In this document: piece by piece, positions 32,780 through 36,762 of the stretch | Position numbering within the stretch: position 1 is the first letter of the stretch | Layout: each line of letters opens with the position of its first letter | DNA from: an uncultured Pseudomonadales bacterium | GTDB taxonomy: Bacteria > Pseudomonadota > Gammaproteobacteria > Pseudomonadales > Pseudohongiellaceae | DNA length: 36,762 nucleotides | Reading direction: 5' to 3' | Assembly: GCA_947259995.1 (NCBI GenBank) | Contig: CAMYOK010000005.1 | Coordinates: forward strand, 1 to 36,762 | The notes under the pieces: model-generated | What the model was told of the DNA's origin: nothing | Seen by the model: the letters and a program-made list of their open reading frames with translations, nothing else | The model's database searches: none | Position numbers and translations under genes: made by a program

Positions 32780-34213
32780 ATGAATAGGAGTTCAATATTA
32801 TCGAAATGCGTAGGAGCGAGCATCACAGGAGCGATCCTGGTTGGCGCGAGCGCACTCACTCATGCATCGAGTCATCGCGAAGCACCGATGATCGCTGGCT
32901 TACCAAAACTGGACGCCACAGACCTGTACATGTTTCGTAGCTATGAAGAGGGGCGCGAAGATTACGTCACTATTCTCGCTAATTATTTTCCTCTTCAAGC
33001 CCCGTATGGGGGGCCAAACTATTTTGATCTAGAAACGGCAGGCGTATATGAGATTCACATCGACAATGATGGTGACTCTATTGAAGATATGACCTTCAGT
33101 TTTGATTTTTCGACCATTCTATCTGGTGTCACAGTGCCTGTTGGTGGCAAAGACGTGGCAATTCCATTGATAAATGCAGGTGGCGTTGGCCCAGGCGCAC
33201 AGGACACAGCCGCAGTCAATTCACGACAAGAGTACAGCGTAAACTACATAACCGGAGACCGCCGTACTGGCAGCAACCAGGTGGTTAGTAATGCAGAGAC
33301 TCAAGCAACCAACTTTCGTCGGCCACTAGACAACATTGGCAGCAAGTCAATCGCTGACTACGCGTCCTACGCCAACGATCACATCTATCCAATCAGCATT
33401 CCAGGGTGCGCAAACCCAGGAAGGGTTTTCGTAGGTCAACGCCAAGAGGGTTTTGCAGTGAACTTAGGTCAAGTCTTTGATCTGGTAAACTTGAACCCAC
33501 TTGGTGCTGAGGATGCGATTAAGAACCCCTTGGCGAACACCAGCGTCACCACCCTCGCGCTTGAAATTCCAGTGTCGTGCCTAAGCAAAGATGATGCCGT
33601 GATTGGAGCTTGGACTACTGCTAGTTTAAATATCGGCAGTGAAGATCTGCGTCAAGTGTCGAGATTAGGCTTTCCTCTTGTGAACGAACTCATCATTGGC
33701 TTGCCTGACAAAGATAAGTTCAATGCAAGCGAGCCGGTCAATGATGCACAGTTTGTCGACTATGTCACTAACCCTACACTGCCTTTCTTGCTTGAGCTTT
33801 TATTCAAGGATGCCGGCGCAGTTGCCCCAACGAACTTTCCTCGCGCCGATTTGGTGATGGCAGTAGGCGGAGTCTCTGGCTTGAATGCACCAAGCAACGT
33901 CGAAGATGGCACGTTCCCGCGTAGCGAAATGCTTCGTTTGAACACCACCATAGCTCCCAAACCTGCAACGGAGCAGATGAACATGGGGGTACTCGCAGGG
34001 GATACTTCAGGCTTCCCAAATGGGCGCCGACCTGGCGATGATGTGGTGGATATTGCACTGCGCGTGATGATGGGCGCACTAGTCGCTGATGCGGCAGTAG
34101 CACCGAATAATAAAGCGCCATTCACTGATCAAACTACAGTGACTGCAGCAGATTTCGATGCCACTTTTCCGTATCTAAAAGCCCCTAGCTCTGGTTCAAA
34201 AACACCTGAGTAA
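32780..34213 (+). CDS. Exported DUF4331 domain protein
   Basis: The product has 477 residues from the ATG at 32780, which has GGAGA eight bases upstream. A longer TTG start at 32741 would add 13 hydrophilic residues ahead of the signal peptide. The signal peptide ends near THA (29). The mature N-terminus SSHREAPMIAGLPKLDATDLYMFRSYE is the hallmark of DUF4331 proteins. The following YEIHIDNDGDSIEDMTFSF is a DxDxD-type segment that may bind calcium. Family function is unknown; members are often encoded with TPR and HupE/UreJ-like genes, as here. It is the first gene of the cluster and is followed by a strong terminator. Confidence 0.87.
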   Translation: MNRSSILSKCVGASITGAILVGASALTHASSHREAPMIAGLPKLDATDLYMFRSYEEGREDYVTILANYFPLQAPYGGPNYFDLETAGVYEIHIDNDGDSIEDMTFSFDFSTILSGVTVPVGGKDVAIPLINAGGVGPGAQDTAAVNSRQEYSVNYITGDRRTGSNQVVSNAETQATNFRRPLDNIGSKSIADYASYANDHIYPISIPGCANPGRVFVGQRQEGFAVNLGQVFDLVNLNPLGAEDAIKNPLANTSVTTLALEIPVSCLSKDDAVIGAWTTASLNIGSEDLRQVSRLGFPLVNELIIGLPDKDKFNASEPVNDAQFVDYVTNPTLPFLLELLFKDAGAVAPTNFPRADLVMAVGGVSGLNAPSNVEDGTFPRSEMLRLNTTIAPKPATEQMNMGVLAGDTSGFPNGRRPGDDVVDIALRVMMGALVADAAVAPNNKAPFTDQTTVTAADFDATFPYLKAPSSGSKTPE

Positions 34214-34228
34214 ACTTGCCTAAGCCTA

Positions 34229-34256
34229 GGCTCGCTCGTCGGAGCGAGCCTTTTTT
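34229..34256 (+). terminator. Intrinsic terminator after the DUF4331 gene
   Basis: A perfect 9-bp GC-rich stem (GGCTCGCTC with GAGCGAGCC) has a 4-nt loop and is followed by six T. It starts 16 bp after the stop codon. The following TPR gene begins 40 bp later, so that gene needs readthrough or its own promoter, and the DUF4331 product is likely made in excess over the next two. Confidence 0.92.
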
Positions 34257-34296
34257 ACGCAGCATAAAATCATCAAATAAAAAGAGAGATTTGAAC

Positions 34297-35517
34297 ATGT
34301 ATAACGCTAAGCACAGGGTTCGTTTTATATGCCTCTTGGGTGTTGTAATTACAGCGCTAACAGCAAGCAATCTTTTGGCCGACCCATTCACGCCACAAAG
34401 CAATAACACGATTGTAGAGCGTTTACCTGCGGCCATCGTCCTTCTATCAAATGAGAGAGCGCGCTTAGCAAGCCAAGCCGAGATTATTGAGAATTTCTCC
34501 CCTAGACGTATCGAAGAAGAGGCGTTAGCAGCTTACGCAATAGCGCACAAAAGCCAAGACCCTAGAGCATTTGGCCGCACCTTAAGCGTATTGCAAAGCT
34601 GGCCTGAAGAGTTTGAAAAAACTGCCACTATCCATTTACTTACGGCTGCGGTCTTACAACACAGCCATCAGTTCGAATCTGCGCTTACCCACATAGAAAC
34701 CGCCCTAACACTAGAGCCGAAAAATCAACAAGCATGGTTGATTCGTGCCCAGATCAGCATGGTCACTGCAGACTATGCAAAGGCTCGCAACAGCTGCAAT
34801 GAATTACGTCCGATCGCGCGACAGGCCATAACGCTAAACTGCCAAGCGCAAGTTGATAGCCTGACAGGCGAGGCACAGAAAAGTTTAGATGCTCTTGCTA
34901 TCGCCTTACAAAATTCAGATCAACTGCGCATGCAAGACTACTTAGAACTTTTCATTACCACGGCCGACACGGCCCAACGTTTAGAACAAAACACTTTGGC
35001 TGAAAACGCGTATCGTGCCGCGCTAAAGCTCAGCCCTGACCACAACTATGTATTAATCAATTATGCGCACTTTTTATCGGCACAACAGCGCATAGACGAT
35101 GTCATCGCGCTACTAGGTGCTCGCGATGAAAGCACACTCACCGAGGAGCAGCGCATAGTTCTGGCCAGCGCACTAATGCAATCAAGCGAGCCTGAATTGA
35201 TAAAGCACGGGAAGCGTTTGAAAATCGCTATAGAGAATGGTTTTGAGCTAGCACAGCAACGCGGTGAAGAAGCCCCACACAAAGCGATCGCCCAATTCTC
35301 TTTATTATTAGATGATAACCCTAGCGACGCTTTCAGGTCAGCCAGTATGAATTGGACTCACCAGAAAGAACCTTCAGACTCTTTATTATTAGCACAGACG
35401 GCAATCGCTAGTGGCAATTTGGCAACACTCAAAGCTCTAAAGCAATGGTTAGAAAACAAGCACTCTGAAGACACACGAATAGAAAAACTAATTAGCAAAA
35501 GCGAGAAGTCTTCATGA
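34297..35517 (+). CDS. Exported TPR-repeat protein
   Basis: The product has 406 residues from the ATG at 34297 (AAGAGAGA upstream). An upstream in-frame ATG at 34216 would place the signal sequence 27 residues in and run through the terminator. The signal peptide (RFICLLGVVITALTASNLLA) is cut near residue 29. The rest is helical with TPR units visible, for instance FESALTHIETALTLEPKNQQAWLIRAQI and LAENAYRAALKLSPDHNYVLINYAHFL. It probably serves as a periplasmic protein-binding scaffold. The stop overlaps the HupE-like gene start in ATGA. Partner unknown. Confidence 0.85.
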   Translation: MYNAKHRVRFICLLGVVITALTASNLLADPFTPQSNNTIVERLPAAIVLLSNERARLASQAEIIENFSPRRIEEEALAAYAIAHKSQDPRAFGRTLSVLQSWPEEFEKTATIHLLTAAVLQHSHQFESALTHIETALTLEPKNQQAWLIRAQISMVTADYAKARNSCNELRPIARQAITLNCQAQVDSLTGEAQKSLDALAIALQNSDQLRMQDYLELFITTADTAQRLEQNTLAENAYRAALKLSPDHNYVLINYAHFLSAQQRIDDVIALLGARDESTLTEEQRIVLASALMQSSEPELIKHGKRLKIAIENGFELAQQRGEEAPHKAIAQFSLLLDDNPSDAFRSASMNWTHQKEPSDSLLLAQTAIASGNLATLKALKQWLENKHSEDTRIEKLISKSEKSS

Positions 35518-36635
35518 ATATTCGAGTTCTATTACTACTAGCCCTGCTTTTGCCATTGCCTGCATTTGGCCATAGTTTGAGCAGCAGCTATTTAAACCTC
35601 GAAATCGACGGTCAGCATTTTAGTGGGCATCTACAACTAGCCGTACAAGACCTAGAACTTTCGCTAGGGCTAGATGAAGATCAAAATGGTGACGTTACCT
35701 GGGGTGAAATTAGTAGAAATGCCAATAATATTGAGCGCTTCGTACGTAACGGATTTTCGATAACCCAAGGTGGCAACCCCTGCACTTACACCCTCTCTAG
35801 CAGCATGATCAATGAGTTGAATGCAGGGACATTTGTCTATTTGCCAATATCGGGACAATGCCACAATGCAGGGGAGTTGCAACTCGACTATCGTCTTATG
35901 TTCGACATAGACGCCTCGCATCGCGCAATTGCGACAGTCACAGCTGGCGAGGCTGTGCAATCGTTGCTTTTCTCTCCTAACAACCCCAGTGTTACTTTAA
36001 ATTTGAGTGCAGCATCTATATGGTCACATTATTACCATTTCATACTAGAGGGTATCTGGCACATCTGGATTGGCCTTGACCACATTCTGTTTTTAGTCGC
36101 ATTGATCTTGCCTTTGGTCATCGGCTATAGGAATGAGCCGGTGATGCGGCGCTCACATGGAGCGATTGCTAGAGATATACTATTGGTGGTGTCTGCGTTC
36201 ACTATTGCTCACTCGATCACGCTTATCCTTGCTTCACTCAATGTCGTTAGCCTTTCCTCTAGGCTAGTCGAGTCAATTATTGCATTGTCAGTGGCGATTT
36301 CGGGCATCAATGTCATCTATCCAATATTTCTCAATAAACACTGGCAAATAGCATTCGGGTTTGGGCTTATTCACGGGTTTGGGTTCGCAGGGGTTCTCGG
36401 CGATTTAACTCTCCCCACAGAGCAGTTTGTAAGCGCACTTCTAAGCTTTAATATCGGGGTAGAGATTGGACAGCTGGTTATTGTAGCGCTTTTAGTCCCG
36501 ACGCTATTGCTTATGAGCAACCCTCGCTGGCTTGGCCGCGCTACTGCATTGGCTACTGGGTCTGCTATTGCTGGGCTTGGCAGTATTTGGGTATTGGAGC
36601 GCTATTGGGGAATAAGTGCTTACCCGTGGGTCTAA
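35514..36635 (+). CDS. HupE/UreJ-type membrane protein with EF-hand loop
   Basis: The 373-residue product has a signal peptide (about 1-19). A soluble periplasmic domain follows (about 20-170) and contains a 12-residue EF-hand-like loop, Asp54 to Glu65 (DEDQNGDVTWGE). The HupE/UreJ_2 membrane domain has about six helices: WHIWIGLDHILFLVALILPL, AFTIAHSITLILASL, GFGLIHGFGFAGVLGDL, FNIGVEIGQLVIVALL and others, with conserved His and Asp residues inside. Related HupE/UreJ proteins are nickel or cobalt permeases, but this branch is uncharacterised. No hydrogenase or urease gene is nearby, so a metal other than nickel, or another task, should be considered. It is translationally coupled to the TPR gene. 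Confidence 0.85.
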   Translation: MNIRVLLLLALLLPLPAFGHSLSSSYLNLEIDGQHFSGHLQLAVQDLELSLGLDEDQNGDVTWGEISRNANNIERFVRNGFSITQGGNPCTYTLSSSMINELNAGTFVYLPISGQCHNAGELQLDYRLMFDIDASHRAIATVTAGEAVQSLLFSPNNPSVTLNLSAASIWSHYYHFILEGIWHIWIGLDHILFLVALILPLVIGYRNEPVMRRSHGAIARDILLVVSAFTIAHSITLILASLNVVSLSSRLVESIIALSVAISGINVIYPIFLNKHWQIAFGFGLIHGFGFAGVLGDLTLPTEQFVSALLSFNIGVEIGQLVIVALLVPTLLLMSNPRWLGRATALATGSAIAGLGSIWVLERYWGISAYPWV

Positions 36636-36762
36636 ACAGGAGTGTTTGCGTCGGGGGGCGGAGTTTCTTTCAATGATGAAGCTGAGCTTGGGGGGGAGGG
36701 ATTGATTGGTTCGGCTTTGGGCCGACCCAACCCTTCGGGCATCGCGCTTCGCGCTCGTCTTC
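36636..36762. repeat. GC-rich hairpin sequence at the window end
   Basis: After the last gene there are G-runs, an imperfect hairpin (36709-36727, GGT-T-CGGC with GCCGACC), CCC-TTC-GGG at 36731-36739 and GCGC-TTC-GCGC at 36744-36754. The closely set stems look like a REP-type or other interspersed extragenic repeat, cut off by the window edge. No T-run follows, so I do not call a terminator. Confidence 0.35.

Noticed and set aside
1..36762. CRISPR array, rRNA genes or insertion sequence transposases
   Set aside because: No regularly spaced repeats, rRNA sequence or transposase-like frames were seen on either strand.

Overview
The window looks like chromosome from a gammaproteobacterium, probably a marine or Pseudomonas/Cellvibrio-like lineage. 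This rests on the gene families present: RecBCD, PpnN, a DUF2750 protein, a TIGR02647-type protein, a Pseudomonas-type RIO1 kinase, a GbsR/MarR-controlled RND pump and a complete SUF operon. It is inference from family content; there is no rRNA here to place the organism.

Region 1 (1-5482) is a small integrative element in the 3' part of a tRNA-Arg(ACG) gene. A 45-bp perfect direct repeat (44-88 and 5406-5450) marks attL and attR. The tRNA's original terminator (1-38) now lies beyond attL, and the element supplies a substitute terminator (5351-5386) next to the restored tRNA. Inside are a secreted OB-fold-like protein, a two-helix membrane protein, a protein with an AT-hook-like tail, a Rep_trans-type replication initiation protein, an AlpA/excisionase-type HTH protein and a tyrosine integrase. 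A decayed second copy of the attL flank at about 901-1000 suggests the left 0.86 kb is an older accreted passenger. The left half of the element is visibly more AT-rich than the host DNA.

Region 2 (5652-7845) holds three overlapping genes for exported Sel1-repeat proteins. They converge on region 3 (7799-12686, minus strand), an operon of GbsR/MarR regulator, membrane fusion protein and RND permease, with a perfect inverted-repeat operator in front of the regulator.

Region 4 (12831-19187, minus strand) is a sufB-C-D-S-A-T-E operon for Fe-S cluster assembly. Its strong sigma70 promoter is overlaid by a near-consensus type 1 IscR box, followed by a structured leader of about 140 nt. No regulator gene lies next to it.

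Region 5 (19210-22376) carries ppnN, a DUF2750 gene, a RIO1-like kinase gene and a TIGR02647-like gene. Region 6 (22384-32440, minus strand) is recC-recB-recD with 4-bp overlaps, preceded 18 bp upstream by an exported epoxide hydrolase gene. Region 7 (32780-36635, plus strand) is an envelope cluster: an exported DUF4331 protein, an intrinsic terminator, then a TPR protein overlapping a HupE/UreJ-type membrane protein that has an EF-hand loop. The window ends in GC-rich hairpin sequence.

The most novel-looking part is the integrative element with its tandem att remnant, uncharacterised cargo and replaced tRNA terminator. The IscR box with its leader structure and the DUF4331/TPR/EF-hand HupE cluster come next.
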